64,000 nt of DNA, taken from Macrotrachela quadricornifera (lineage: Eukaryota; Rotifera; Eurotatoria; Philodinida; Philodinidae). Both the position numbers and the translations under genes were made by a program. Shown here piece after piece: positions 34,083-46,540 of the stretch (position 1 is its first letter; the number at the start of each line of letters is the position of its first letter). The notes beneath the pieces were generated by a model. That model was not told where the DNA came from. It ran no database searches and worked only from the letters and a program-made list of their open reading frames with translations. The DNA is taken from assembly GCA_022393335.1 (NCBI GenBank), contig JAJEKB010021076.1, positions 555,093 to 619,092 on the forward strand. The letters are read 5' to 3'.

Positions 34083-34708
34083 TAACGAGGGAACATATTC
34101 ACATGTTCAAATGTTTTAAACCCCATCTTTTGGCTATAAGTAGACCTCGATGAGACATGAAAGGTTTGAAAAGGATTCTTCCCCTCGTGCCTTTTTCTCG
34201 AATTATATTTATTTTACTCGTTTTTTTGGCTTACTGCAAGGTATTCCGAAAAAATTCGAATGACGTATTTTCGACTTGAAATTTTGCCCATCGATAGGTC
34301 TCATCGACAATAGATTGTTCCACAAGTCTCAGCCGAGGCGGATGCTTCCTTTACAAAATAATGAGTTTTCAAGCTGAAGCAGTTTTTTTCGAATAGTTGA
34401 TAAAATACAGGATTTTTTAAAATTCGGTTATCTAGAGAAGGAGCCGTTCGCTCAAGCTGAGACTTGTGGAATAATCTAATGTCAATGAGACCTATCGATG
34501 GACAAAATTTCAAGTCGAAAATGCATCATTGGAATTTTTTGGGAATACTTTGCAATAAGCCAAAAAAACGAGTAAAATAAACATAACTCGAGAAAAAAGA
34601 CACGAGAGAATGAATCCTTCTCAGACTTTTCATGTCTCATCGAGGTCTACTTGTAGCCAAAAGATGGGCTCTAAAACATTTGAACATATAAATATGTCCC
34701 CTCGTTAG
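34083..34708. mobile_element. Foldback element, 626 bp, almost entirely palindromic
   Basis: Begins CTAACGAGGGAACATATT and ends with the inverse, with minor changes. The two arms of about 300 bp pair along nearly the whole length (for example GACCTCGATGAGACATGAAA against its inverse near 34640), leaving a small loop near 34380-34420. No transposase. It lies 51 bp from the end of the Harbinger-like element but shares no termini with it. Confidence 0.8.
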
Positions 34709-35824
34709 ATAACTGTTTCAAATTTTTTTTTGACGCTGATTCAGAAAAATATTATTAAAACTTTCTATCTTGTAATGTCTCTTGTAAAAGTCGAATTTAT
34801 GATAGAGCTCGATTTTTCCACTTTTCAATACCTTCACAGTGTTTTTTAATTTTGTCTATGAAGAAAAGCTTTTTAGGGTCTGTTAAGATGATATTTGAGA
34901 TCAACTCGTTACGGCGAATCAGAATATATATAATAAACGCAAAAAAAAATTATACCGAAATTTTGCACTAGCTGAACCTTAATTTGCACTAATATCAACT
35001 CTGAGATGTTATATTAATCGTTCGAGAATATAATTTTCAATCATGGTCAATACCGAATTAGATGAAACTATGACTGCTCGAATTGGATCGAATTAGAAAA
35101 GCTCAGTTCGATTCAGGCTTTGCTTATTAACTCATCTAAATAATCTAATTGGTTATCCTTCAAAGAATATTTTTTTTTCGTTCGCCATACACCACCTTCT
35201 TTCGATTCACTTCAATAAATACAGCTCGTATTACCTGTCTTTGTTTGTTTTAAACAGTAGCGTTTTTTCTTCTCCCTTTCGTCATCATTGCCTTTTCCAT
35301 TTGTCACATGAGTGAGTGAAGCATAGTTAGATTCATTTAACATGTCGTGCTAGTGCTTTTTTTCATCTTTTTCTAACCAACTAGAAAATACTTTTCATGA
35401 GAACTTGTTTGTCTCACCGACAAATGCTATTGAATTCACATTTATATTCAGCCTAGTTTCATTAAGGAAGAGTACTAAATTATCTTTCAAAATTATTTTT
35501 TGACACTGTATAATAGTTTCAATCGAAGTATTGTCTTGACTAGACGGTAAACAAACTAAAATTAGAAAATCAACTATTTGATCTCGTATGCATGTGTAGA
35601 TTTAGTGAAATAATTAATTTAAGAGACAATTACTACAAAAAAATAATTCTGAGATATACTTAATCTGTGTCCATTAGAAAATGATGAATCATTGATTAGA
35701 CATATTGTTCGGTCATCGTAATCAGATATCAAATCATGTTCTTATTTGCTATGTTTCTTTATTTTTCATACGTTTTATTTCTAGCAATTGTTTAAACATT
35801 CATATAAGATTAGATACAATAAAT
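34709..35824. other. Non-coding stretch; 5' flank of the xanthine dehydrogenase gene
   Basis: No gene seen. An upstream in-frame ATG at 35705 would add 40 hydrophobic residues to the XDH; I prefer the ATG at 35825 because the added part matches nothing in the family. Confidence 0.4.
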
Positions 35825-38800
35825 ATGGTTAAGAAAACCACAACAGAATCATCAACCACGATAGTGAATCATCTTTTGTTTTATGTCAATGGAGAAGAAG
35901 TCATTGAACATCATCCAGATCCAGAATGGACCCTTCTTTGGTATCTAAGGAATAGTAAGTAAGATAAATATTTTCAACAATTTGAAATAATATGCTCTGT
36001 AAAGAATTGTGTCTTACGGGTGCTAAATTGAGCTGTGGCGAAGGTGGTTGTGGAGCATGCACAGTTGTTGTTTCACAGTGTATTGATCAAAATTCTGGTG
36101 AAATTGAGCATCGTACAATAAATAGCTGTTTAACACTTCTCTGTTCTGTTGATGGATGTCATGTTGTCACTGTCGAAGGTTTAAATTCAATAAACAAATT
36201 GAATCTTCACCCAATTCAATCTCGTCTTGCTGAATTATCTGGTTCACAATGTGGTTTTTGTACACCGGGTATGGTCATGTCTCTCTATGGTGCAATTACA
36301 TCAAAAAATGATTCCTCATTAACTATACAAGATATTGAAGAATCTTTAGATGGAAATCTTTGTCGATGCACTGGATATCGACCAATTCTTGATACAGCTA
36401 AAACATTTGCATGCGATATAGAGAAACTACCGAAACAACAATCATCAAAACTAACATCGACAACATTGGACAAATGCCTTTCGTTTGCAAATGCAGACGT
36501 CTTACCACCGGATCAATTACAATTTCCTTCAAAACTGAAAGAATACACTCCTCAATCCATTCATATTAAAGGTCAGATCTCACTTAATTCTTGTATTGAT
36601 TGTATTTATTTAATATTTAGGAACCTCGATCGAATGGTATCGTCCCATATCACTTCAAGAATTACTTTATCTTCGTTATACTTACTCAGGTGATGCTTCG
36701 AAACTCGTTTTTGGCAATACTGAAGTTCAAATTAAAACAAAATTTCAAAAATGTATATATCCTCGCCTTATTTCTGTCACGCACATTAAAGAATTGCAAA
36801 AACTTGAACAAACTGAAAATTCATTAATTATCGGTGCTGGTGTGACATTTTCACGTTTAAAAGAAAAATTAATTGAATGGAAAGATGAAAAAAGAAATGA
36901 TGGTGGCTTTTCTCAAGCTTTAATTAATCAACTGAAATATTTTGCGTCAACACAAATACGAAATGCTGCTTCACTTGGTGGTAGTATTATCACTAAGTAT
37001 GTCATTTTAACTTTATTTTGATAAAGTAGTTCAAGTTTAAGGTCTGATTTTAAATTTAAAAATGAAAGTTGAAGTTCTATATCTGAGCGAAATCAAAAAG
37101 AAATTTACAGATTTTAGCGATACGTTTTTTCTAGTTCGGACATCAATTCGATATTATTAGCTGCTGGTGCAACGCTCGAGTTTCATCAAGCGACTGCTAA
37201 TAAAGCTCGACATATGTCGTTGCATGACTTTTTCCGTGGTGATCACCATGTGTTGATGGCCGATGACGAAATATTGGTCGGTGTCTGCATTCCTTTTCCA
37301 GACCCATCTCATAAATATTTTATTCAATCGTACAAACAAGGTCGTCGACGAGATAACTCCAAAGGTATTGTCACTGCTGCCTTTCAAGTTCAACTTAAGC
37401 AATCGAATATAGACAAAGAGCAATGGCAGATTGTTTCAGCTATTTTTGCCTTTAATGGAATGGCATCATCAACGATCTTAGCAAAACATACTCAACAAGA
37501 AGTAATTGGAAAACTATGGACAAGAGAAACTATTACCAAAGCCTGTCAATCAATGCTGAAAGAAATGCCACTCGATGAACTAAGTCCAAGAGGCCAACCA
37601 GAATACAGGTAATGTATTTTAACATTATAAAAGAGACAAATTAGATAAAAGAAAACTTATATGTTCTATTTAGACGAACGCTTATCCAATCATTTCTTTT
37701 CAAATTTTTCTTCTATGTTTGCTCCGAACTGCGTTTATCATCGATTGACACTACGGTTCTTTCAGCTGCCTATCCTTATTGTCGACCAATATCTCATGGT
37801 CAACAGACTATAACCGAACGACCTGACTCGCAGAAAGTAGTTGGTAGTTCGATACCACATAAATCAGCATATTTACATACGACAGGAAAAGCTATATATT
37901 TCAGTGATATGCCATCCTTAGTCAACACACTTCATGGTGCATTTGTATTGAGTACTCAACCAAATGCTCGGATTAAACATATAAGTAAGAATAAAATTTC
38001 GATTTCGATGTAACTAATCAAAATGTTGCTCTATTAGATATTGAAATCGCTTCAAAAATACCCGATTTTGTCTCATTTGTCAGTCATATCGATGTACCAG
38101 GTACGAATAAAACGGGACCCTTTCTGCATGATGAAGAAATATTTGTTTCATCAATTACTCCATGTATTGGAGCTGTTATCGGTCTTGTTCTTTGTAAAAC
38201 AGAAAAATCAGCTCATTTAGCTGCAAATCTAATTCAGATTGAATATGAATTATTAACACCAACAATATTTACCATTGAAGACGCCATTGTTCATAAATCT
38301 TATTTGTGTGATGAACGATGTCTAAAACAAGGTGATGTTGACAAAGGTCTAGCCGAGGCCGAACATGTTTTGGAAGGAACAGTGATGATTGGCGGTCAAG
38401 AACATTTCTATATGGAGACAAATCATTTCTTTGTAATACCATCAGATGATGATAAAGAAGTGGCATTGTATTTTGGAGCACAAGCACCAACTACAGCTCA
38501 AGAACAAGTTGCATCGGCACTTGGTCGAGATGCCAGCCATATTACTTGTCATGTAAAACGTATTGGTGGCGGCTTTGGCGGAAAAGAATCAAGAGTGTAA
38601 GTAAAATCAGTATATCTCATATGTTTTGAGATGTTATAGTTTGATTCATATTTTAGAAATGGTTTGTGTGCTGCTGTTGCAGTAGCTGCAGTGAAAGTTG
38701 GTCGACCTGTTCGGTTGAATATGGAACGTCAAATTGATATGAGTGTTACTGGACAACGACATCCATTTAAAATTGATTATAAAGTGGGCTTCACAAATGA

Positions 38801-40424
38801 AGGTCGTTTGTTAGCACTTGATATTCAAATGTGGAGCAATGGTGGTTGTACCATGGATTTATCAATCTTTGTTATGCACCTAGCCATGTTACAGATGGAT
38901 AACTGTTATCATTTTGAAAATATTCGCATATGTGCCAATATTTGCAAAACACATTTACCATCTAATACAGGTTTGTTATTAAAAAATCACTATCAAAAAC
39001 TGATAGACTTTTCGTTCAATTAGCCTTTCGTGGTTTTGGTGGTCCTCAAGTGATGATAGCATGTGAGACAATTATCGAACGTATTGCCACATATCTTAAT
39101 ATTGATCCATTAACCATTCGTCGTCTTAATCTATACAAAGAAGGAGACATGACCCATTTTAAACAACAGTTAAAACAATGGAATGTTCCACGGTTACTCG
39201 ATGAACTTGTAGAATCTAGTGATTTCTTTCAACGTCAAAAGAATGTCAGAGAATTTAATCACACAAATAAGTATCGAAAACGTGGACTTGCTATTGTTCC
39301 AAACAAGTATTGTATTGGCTTCCTAACACCACATCATCATCAAGCAGGTGCACTGGTACTTATCTATAAGGATGGTTCAGTAGTCGTAAATCATGGAGGT
39401 ATATCAAAAAGTTTTTATCAAGTAAAAACATGCAAAAGATTTTTTGATTTTCAGGTGTGGAAATGGGACAAGGTTTACATACAAAGATGATTATGATCGC
39501 TGCTGAAGTTTTACTTTGCAACATTGATCGTATTCGAATCAGTGAAACAGCAACAGATAAAGTACCTAATACTACTGCTACTGCAGGATCGTATTCATCC
39601 GATCTTAATGGAATGGCAGTTCGTTTTGCATGTGAACAACTTCGAGAAAGATTAGATACACTTCTAGTTGATAACAATATCAATCTTTCGTGGGAAGACT
39701 TGATTAAACAAGCGTATCTTGCGCGTATCGATCTATGTGCTCGTGGATACTACTCTGCTCCTGGAACGTTCAAATTTGATCTTGAACAAAATTGTGCCCG
39801 TACTAATTATTTTACTCAAGGTGCAGCAGTGAGTGAAGTCGAACTGGATACATTAACAGGTGAATGGCATCTTCTACGTGTTGATATCGTTATGGTATGC
39901 TATTTTTGTATCAAATAAAATATAAACATCTCTATTGATGATTGATTGTTTAGGATCTTGGTCGATCACTTTGTCCACAAATTGATATTGGTCAGATAGA
40001 AGGTGCCTTTATGCAAGGTGTTGGGCTATATACTATGGAAGAGCTTGTTTGGGGCGATCATACACAGCATAAGTGGATAAAACCCGGCGAATTGTTTACT
40101 CGAGGACCGAATACTTACAAAATTCCATCATTTAGTGATGTTCCACTCGACATGCGTATCTCATTTTTGTCTAATACATCGAATCCAAAGGCCATCTATT
40201 CATCGAAAGGCATTGGTGAACCACCGATGCTACTTGCTGCTTCGGTCTTCTTTGCTCTGAAACATGCATGTATGGCCTATCGACAACAAGAAGGATTCTC
40301 AGAATATTTTACACTTCATTCACCAGCTACTGTTGAACGACTTCGAATGGCTTGTGCTGATGAATTCACTCAACGTGCATGTCCTCATGAACATCAAACA
40401 TTTCAAATAAAAGGTTCATTTTAA
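35825..40424 (+). CDS. Xanthine dehydrogenase / aldehyde oxidase (10 exons)
   Basis: Exons: 35825-35954, 36005-36571, 36621-36996, 37135-37608, 37674-37984, 38038-38596, 38657-38970, 39024-39398, 39455-39894 and 39954-40424. All joins are in phase, about 1,338 residues (family about 1,330). It is a molybdo-flavoenzyme oxidising hypoxanthine/xanthine or aldehydes. N-terminal 2Fe-2S domain: Cys54, 59, 62 and 85; second cluster Cys126, 129, 163 and 165 (CGFCTPG, CRCTGYRPI). FAD domain: KLVFGNTEV and IRNAASLGGSI. Molybdopterin domains: GGGFGGKE with Glu803, FRGFGGPQ with Phe915, and the catalytic base Glu1271 in KGIGEPPMLLAAS. Glu803 and GFGGPQ favour XDH, but the position of bovine Arg880 is Leu881, as in aldehyde oxidases. 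Introns are 49-138 bp. AATAAA is at 40512-40517. The gene looks intact. Confidence 0.93.
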
Positions 40425-40511
40425 GGAGATTAACATAGCAATGCAAATTTTTCAACAAAACGTATATAAACAAGCTGCATTTTTCGTCAAAACGATGGTC
40501 ATCTTTATTTC

Positions 40512-40517
40512 AATAAA
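40512..40517 (+). terminator. Poly(A) signal of the XDH gene
   Basis: AATAAA 88 bp after the XDH stop codon, same strand. Confidence 0.55.
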
Positions 40518-40738
40518 ATCATGTTTGAAATAGGAATGTACCAATTCTAATTCCTGTCCATTTCAAGAATTGAAATTGACTTGAATCGGAAGTGGTGTAT
40601 TCCTAGTTTGCGATCATTTGATGTTCATCATACTAATTACATAACATTAAGAGACTTAAAATGCACTAAGTACAAATATCGACTGAAATTATTTATTTCG
40701 AGTTTTTTACTTGGTTAGATACAGCTCGTTGAGCTCTA

Positions 40739-42350
40739 CAAAACTATATATATGAAAAAGCTGCTAGCACAATCCATGCGGGATTAAAACGTGAAACACG
40801 ATATACCCATTGTCGCTAGGTCCCTAATAGGGATGCAACAAACCCAAAGCTTTGGATTTGTTCTAAAAGTCTTAAACTCTTTAAGTTTGATAATTCAAAA
40901 TGTTTTTAATTATACATTTCGTTTTATTCAAGTATAGATGTGTGATGAATTTACGATTCAAAAATCTACTTTTAAAAATATAGTTAGGTGGTATCTCTAA
41001 ACTATTTTAGAAGCGAATAACTGTTTCAAGTCTTACATAATTTTATCAATTTTCACTTGTGTGAAAAGGAAGCTTGAACTACGTATATAAAATTCCTTTA
41101 GAAATGAATTCGCATTCTTTTACTGAAAAAAAATCAAAATATTTTTATATCTATGCTGACTGTCTTGCTTTTATCTTTTTACCGATATACTGTTGAGAAT
41201 TTCTCATTGACGCGTTTGATGAAAATGTAAATTATCACAGCTAGGAACTCAAATGTATGCTGAATTTCATTCTTATATTGCGAATTCAAAACATACTGCA
41301 AGTGAAAGTAGAGAAAATAGTAATTTCAAGTCCAGTAACTTGGTGTATTTAATTTTTCTAACAATCTTTTGATACTAATTTCTCAATTGAAAAAAGATTA
41401 AAAGAACTCCTTGCGTTATATTTGTAGGATTTGAAGTAATTGATCAGTAAAGTATCATGCAGAAAACATTTACTCGATACAATCAGTCGCATACAATGCG
41501 TCAATTTACTTTGTTGATGTTGGTATAAAAGAACATTGAACTGAAAATAAAGTTTCTGCAATATCATGTTCAACAGACAAAAGTCTTCTTTAAGAAGTAT
41601 TCAATATGTCGATGAAAAATTACATTAATCTGCTTGAAATTATAGAAATTCGGCCAAAACTTTGAAAGTATTAATCGTTTAAACAGTATACAATGTCAAA
41701 CTAAAATCGAGATATTTATCTTTTTGAAATATTGTGTATTTTTTACTGCTCGATACTCATACGATGATAATCTTTCTCAATTTTTCTCTCTCATATAGTT
41801 TTTTCTTTCTATATTGAAGTCGACATCGCATGTATCTTAGTAGCGAGCGACTATTAGAGCATTCCGGTTGAAGAGGCTCATTTCACTATTTGCATATACG
41901 TATATCTACAGAGAAAACAGCCTATTTGAGAAAAAGTAGACAGGGATAGTCTCCAAACCTATTTGGAAGATTTGTATCGTAAGAAAACAAATTCAAAGCC
42001 AAATATACAAATCCTTGAGAGTCCTAATCTGAGATACAAATCTTATATCAGGATTCAAATCCCAAATCCAAATCTTTAAGATTTGATGCCAAATCCAAAT
42101 GTTTCATGAGATTTGTTGCATCCCTAGTCCCTAACAACTCATTTTTTATGTATACCTGAGAATGCTTCCGCATTATTCCTTATTTTCGACCATAGAACTT
42201 TAGCAAGAAGATATTTCATTGATATTTTGAGCAGACTTGATTTATATATGCGTTCTTATAGTATCTTGAAGCTATCCGTCACATTTTGTCATGGGTTCCA
42301 GATCGCGTTTCTCACTCTCTATGATGGGTTCGATAGCCTATCCCTAATGG
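40739..42350. repeat. Dispersed repeat copy A, interrupted by the hAT element
   Basis: Positions 40749-40827 (AAAAGCTGCTAGCACAATCC, then GTGAAACACGATATACC) match 50614-50690. After the hAT, 42127 to about 42270 (TTATGTATACCTGAG, ATTATTCCTTA, GATATTTTGAGCAGACTT) matches about 50690-50800. The repeat was therefore one unit before the insertion. The shared CAGATCGCGTTTCTCACTCT further on (42305) recurs at 28305 and in part at 51022. Confidence 0.7.
40828..42126. mobile_element. Non-autonomous hAT transposon, 1,299 bp, perfect 8-bp TSD
   Basis: Perfect 15-bp terminal inverted repeats, TAGGGATGCAACAAA at 40828 and TTTGTTGCATCCCTA ending at 42126, are flanked by the direct 8-bp duplication GTCCCTAA (40820-40827 and 42127-42134). 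An 8-bp duplication and TA-GGG-type ends are the hAT signature. Subterminal AAATCCAAAT words cluster at the right end. No hAT transposase or BED finger is visible; frames inside are short. Confidence 0.92.
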
Positions 42351-44373
42351 GTAATTAATTAATTAGATCCTGGTTAGTTAATTAACCCGTTAGCTGTTAT
42401 TGATGGATATATTCGTCAAAGTGCCCTTTCTGCAAAATATGAAGACTACAACTCCTTAACTTGGTTTTCTTTGTATTCATCTTGTCTGTTCGGGTGTCTT
42501 ACGCTCATCGTAGCTTTCTCTACCAGTTTCGATTTTTTATATCAATTATTTTTCTCCATTTTCGTGTATCGAAACTAATTCTGCACAAAACTCACGATTT
42601 ACCTTCAAAAAATTTAACAGTTAACGGGTTAAAAAAACGAAGTTTGTCGAAAATCAAATTAAATTTTTATAAATTAAAAAAATTGAGCATTTAATAAATT
42701 TTCCAGATTTGACAGACGACTTATGGAAATTTAAAAATGCTACATGTATTTTAAAGTCAATTTTCTTAAAAGTAGAATTTCAAAAACTTCACAATTTTTT
42801 ATTCTATCCAATTTTTATCGATTTAAACATCTTCTATCTAACATTTTTAATTTTTTTCCTGCAAATGGTCTTGGCAGCGAATCCTTTCATCCGCTGTCAA
42901 ACATACGCACATTTGATAGTAGTAGGTAATCAGCACATATTTTCCTTGTAATAAATAAACACAATGAAGTCTTTCTAATACGAGTACTATCGAAGCTGAT
43001 AATACGCGCTTAGTTTACGAAAATGCTCATCATTGAAAAGTTTAACTCTCACTATTTTTGAATCGATCTAATCGATTCAAGTAAATATGAGAGTCCACAA
43101 TCTAGATTTTCATAAAAATGAAAAAAAAATGGTTTACACATTAGTAATCACTACAGTATCACAAAGATAAAATGTGCGTCAGCGATTGTTTTATTCAGTT
43201 TTTCTGCCTATTTTTTGATTTATTACGTATACGGTCAAAGTCAGTCGTTGCATACACGGCGTTTTACTTGATTAGTTATGTATTTTTTGTTAGGGTAGAC
43301 AAAAAAAAGAATGCATACATTAGTGATTGATGTATAAAAAGAGAAATGTAAATGTGCGCTTCTCACATTTTTATTCAGTTTCTTGCAATACGTGTATATC
43401 CTTAACTAGCACATTCATACGTTTTATTGCTAATTCGCTCGTCGTGGGTATTGATTAAAAGGTAACTACTACTATACTCTTTGAATTTAGTCTACAGTGT
43501 TTAAATGATACATTTACATATTACAACTTCTTCTTCTGAGAAAAAAGTAATTGGTAATTGTATCATCTTTCAATACTTGTGAATAAAAAGGAAATCAGCA
43601 CCTTAAGAACAGTATGAGAATAACGACACAATATGCCTCGAGTGACGCTTTGTTTAAGTTATTCGTGTATCTTTATTATTTGATTTAATTGCATAAACTT
43701 TTTAAACAACGATAGATGAATGTATTGAATCTTCTCTACGAACAAATGTCATAAATATCATTCTTACATATAAACTTTTACCGCAATATAAAAAACTAGA
43801 GTCTATGCTATTTTAGAAAAAATATTTTACAGAGTATCATTGTTAATTGCTTTTCATTCCTCGTCTATTCTAATCTTTAAGTTATACAGATTTTTAGTTT
43901 ATAAACATTTGTTTTGATGTCTTCATGGTGTTTCGAAGATCATTAAACATCCACCATTGGAACCAATCTTTTACATTACACGCTTAAGTTACTGAGCTCT
44001 AGAAAATAGAGAATATTTGATTTGAAAAACTGATTCACATTTGAAGACCTTTCATCGTTAGTGAATAGAAATTGCAATGAACCTCAAATATTACGCTGAT
44101 CCAACTATTAAAAAAGATTTCTTTGTATTAAATTATGGATGAATACAGACACACATATGTAATATCGGAAACTTGACCTTTTGATCATCTCCTACCGATT
44201 ATTTATCGTTTTTCTCTTTGTATCACAACACTATGAGTCAATTGATGCGAACAGTTGAATAATCGCTAAAGTTATTTTTTCGTTCTTTTTCATGTTATAG
44301 GCAGTATGTGTGAAATAGGGCAACGATATTCCTAGCTTTTTCTCTCATATTCTTCTTTCTCTGTCCATTTATG
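42351..44373. other. Non-coding AT-rich stretch
   Basis: No supportable gene. Two related segments, about 43130-43210 and 43310-43390, share ACATTAGTRATYR, AATGTGCG and TTTTATTCAGTTT in the same order: a diverged local duplication of about 180 bp. Confidence 0.4.
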
Positions 44374-44457
44374 TATAAAAGCAACATAAGTTCTAAAGTT
44401 GTTTATATGTTGTTTGAAGAGTCTGAAGCCGAAAAAAATGCTAGCTCATTTAGTGAA
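44374..44457 (+). promoter_or_regulatory. TATA box followed by a short candidate first exon (44407-44457)
   Basis: TATAAAA at 44374-44380 is followed by ATG at 44407, 17 codons (beginning MLFEESEAEKNASSF) and a perfect GTAAGT donor at 44458. The arrangement looks like a gene start, but I could not find the next exon. It cannot join the NRPS exon at 48311, because an in-frame TAA at 48299 with no acceptor after it blocks that. It is either an unidentified small gene or chance. Confidence 0.25.
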
Positions 44458-44728
44458 GTAAGTTCTTTGAATGATGATTTTGTTAGAATACATCTCGAAT
44501 CTAGAAATTCCAACAAAGTAGTTACTGTAGTTATGTGATATACAAGGAACACTGTACAACAATCAACATGACCATTCTGAAGTTTCTCGAAAGTCTTGTA
44601 AGATCTTTAGTCAAGAGGCAAAGATCGGAATCATCGAATCTAGAATTCCGAGAATCGTAGAATTTCAAGAATTTCGTAGGATTGCAAGAACTCCTTTCAG
44701 TTCCATAGAACTTCTTAGAATATCTAGT

Positions 44729-45121
44729 CTCCTACGGACAAAAAAAACGGCCTTTTTACATTTCATTTTTGCACCACATAAAACACTGTATTAATAAAAA
44801 ACAAAATGTATCACAAGATGCAGCGTGAAAAAAACTGCAATCTTCTAAAGACAACGTGTTTTATAGTTACACTTTTTGTTTTCAAAATGGACAAAATTTG
44901 AAGGCACCTGTTTTTGACTTTTAGAAACTTTTTGATACCATTAGCTGCACAGAATTTATCCATTTTGACAGCAAAAGCGGCAACTATAAAATAAACTGTT
45001 CGTTGTAAATTGTAGAGCTTTTCACGCTGCATCTTGTGATATATTTTGTTTTTTATTAATACAGTGTTTTATGTGGTGCAAAAATGAAATGTAAAAAGGC
45101 CGATTTTTTTGTCCGTGGGAG
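44729..45121. mobile_element. Foldback element, about 393 bp, with the GCAGCGTGAAAA motif
   Basis: Ends TCCTACGGACAAAAAAAA on the left and the inverse of TCCCACGGACAAAAAAAT on the right. Arms of about 110-130 bp pair through ATAAAACACTGTATTAATAA. Each arm carries one copy of the motif (44805-44840 and 45003-45055) found also in the 2767-3756 element and, as solo arms, at 48020 and 54911. Confidence 0.75.
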
Positions 45122-46242
45122 AGTAAACTTATATAGGTGATCGCAGCACTTCAGAATACAAACATGAAGATTTCAGTAAGAGAACATCTTTGTTTTGTTC
45201 TGCCCATAGCATTCCCGGGTATAAAAACTGTTTGCTTTGTTTCTGGATATAAAGCAAAACTTTATTCTGAATTTAAAAAGGTTTGTATAGAAATCTTAAA
45301 GACTCTGGGACTATGGTTGATTCTGAAGGGTACAGGAAAAAATCGAAGATTCCATTAAATTTCAGTCTTCCACTATTTCTCCCTTATCTTTAGCCCTTGA
45401 TGCACCATTTGAATATTTGAAGCCCGATGCGATACAGTAATCAACAAGCCAAACTAAGCGGAAACTTAGAGACGTGCAATTTTGATAAAAAAACAGTAAA
45501 ATACTGACAGTCAGCCATCAACACTGAGCTCACTAGAAACATACACTGACGCTGTATGCAGTGCCAGTTACAGTCAGTTTTTCAATGAATTCAGTGTTGA
45601 TGACGCCGATGATCAGTAAACTGGAATTGTACATCCGTACACAAACTTCCTGATTACAGGCGCGACGAAAAGGAGGATGTCGCTGTGATGTCATAACACA
45701 TTTTATTGGCTGCTACGAACATCAGAGAAAATGAAAATTTTCTGTTCCGATTCTAATAAGTTTTATTGTCTCAATAGTTTTAAAAAGAAACATCATATTT
45801 TATCATAAATGATTCAAAAAATATCCGAGAAAGTAGATAATATACTACGCATAACTTCCTAACTGAATAAAAATAAAAGAATGTATTTTTTCAGTTATTC
45901 TCTTTTTAAAATATAATGAGCTCCTCAAGTAGGACCCGTCGCGTCGAATGTGCTAAATAATAATACAGTCTTCTTTTGTTTTTCGGAGTCAAAGCCTTCT
46001 ATTAAGCAAAAAATATTAAGAAAAGAAACACGCAACTCGAACAAAAATATGATGTTACATCAGGATGGGCTGAATGAAAACAATGAAGAGACTCTTGGCA
46101 AATGTCTTGTGTCTCCAAGCAAGCGAAAATGTACAAAATGTATGATAAATATAATGTGAATTGTAGTTTGTGTGAATTTGACGAAAAATAGAAGCATAAT
46201 AAAAGTAACTAATGATAAATACAAATCGTATAAGCAGTTCGA

Positions 46243-46540
46243 TTTACTCTATTTCATATTGAGTATTAAAGTGGAGTAAAGAGAAAAGATTGTTCAATTG
46301 GTAGTTGAAGAATAAGCTATTATGTTCACTTCATTTCATATAGAATATGAGGACAAAGTAAACTAAATGAATATCATTAATAAATAGTGATAAAATAAGG
46401 TAATACATTTACTCTATTTCATATTGAATATAAAAATATGGTAAAGTAGAAGAATCGTGTAACAGATAGTTGACGAATAAACCATTATGTTTACTCCATT
46501 TTATATATAATATGGGAATGAAGCCAAGTAAATGAATAGT
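46243..46540. repeat. Diverged tandem duplication, period 165 bp
   Basis: Units at 46243 and 46408 both begin TTTACTCTATTTCATATTGA and share, in the same order, a TAGTTGA-GAATAA segment, ATTATGTT-ACT, and AAGTAAA near their ends, with about 25-30 percent difference. Non-coding. Confidence 0.75.

Noticed and set aside
45137..45358. 73-codon ORF next to the 44729 foldback element
   Set aside because: No domain, poor composition for coding, and no splice partners.
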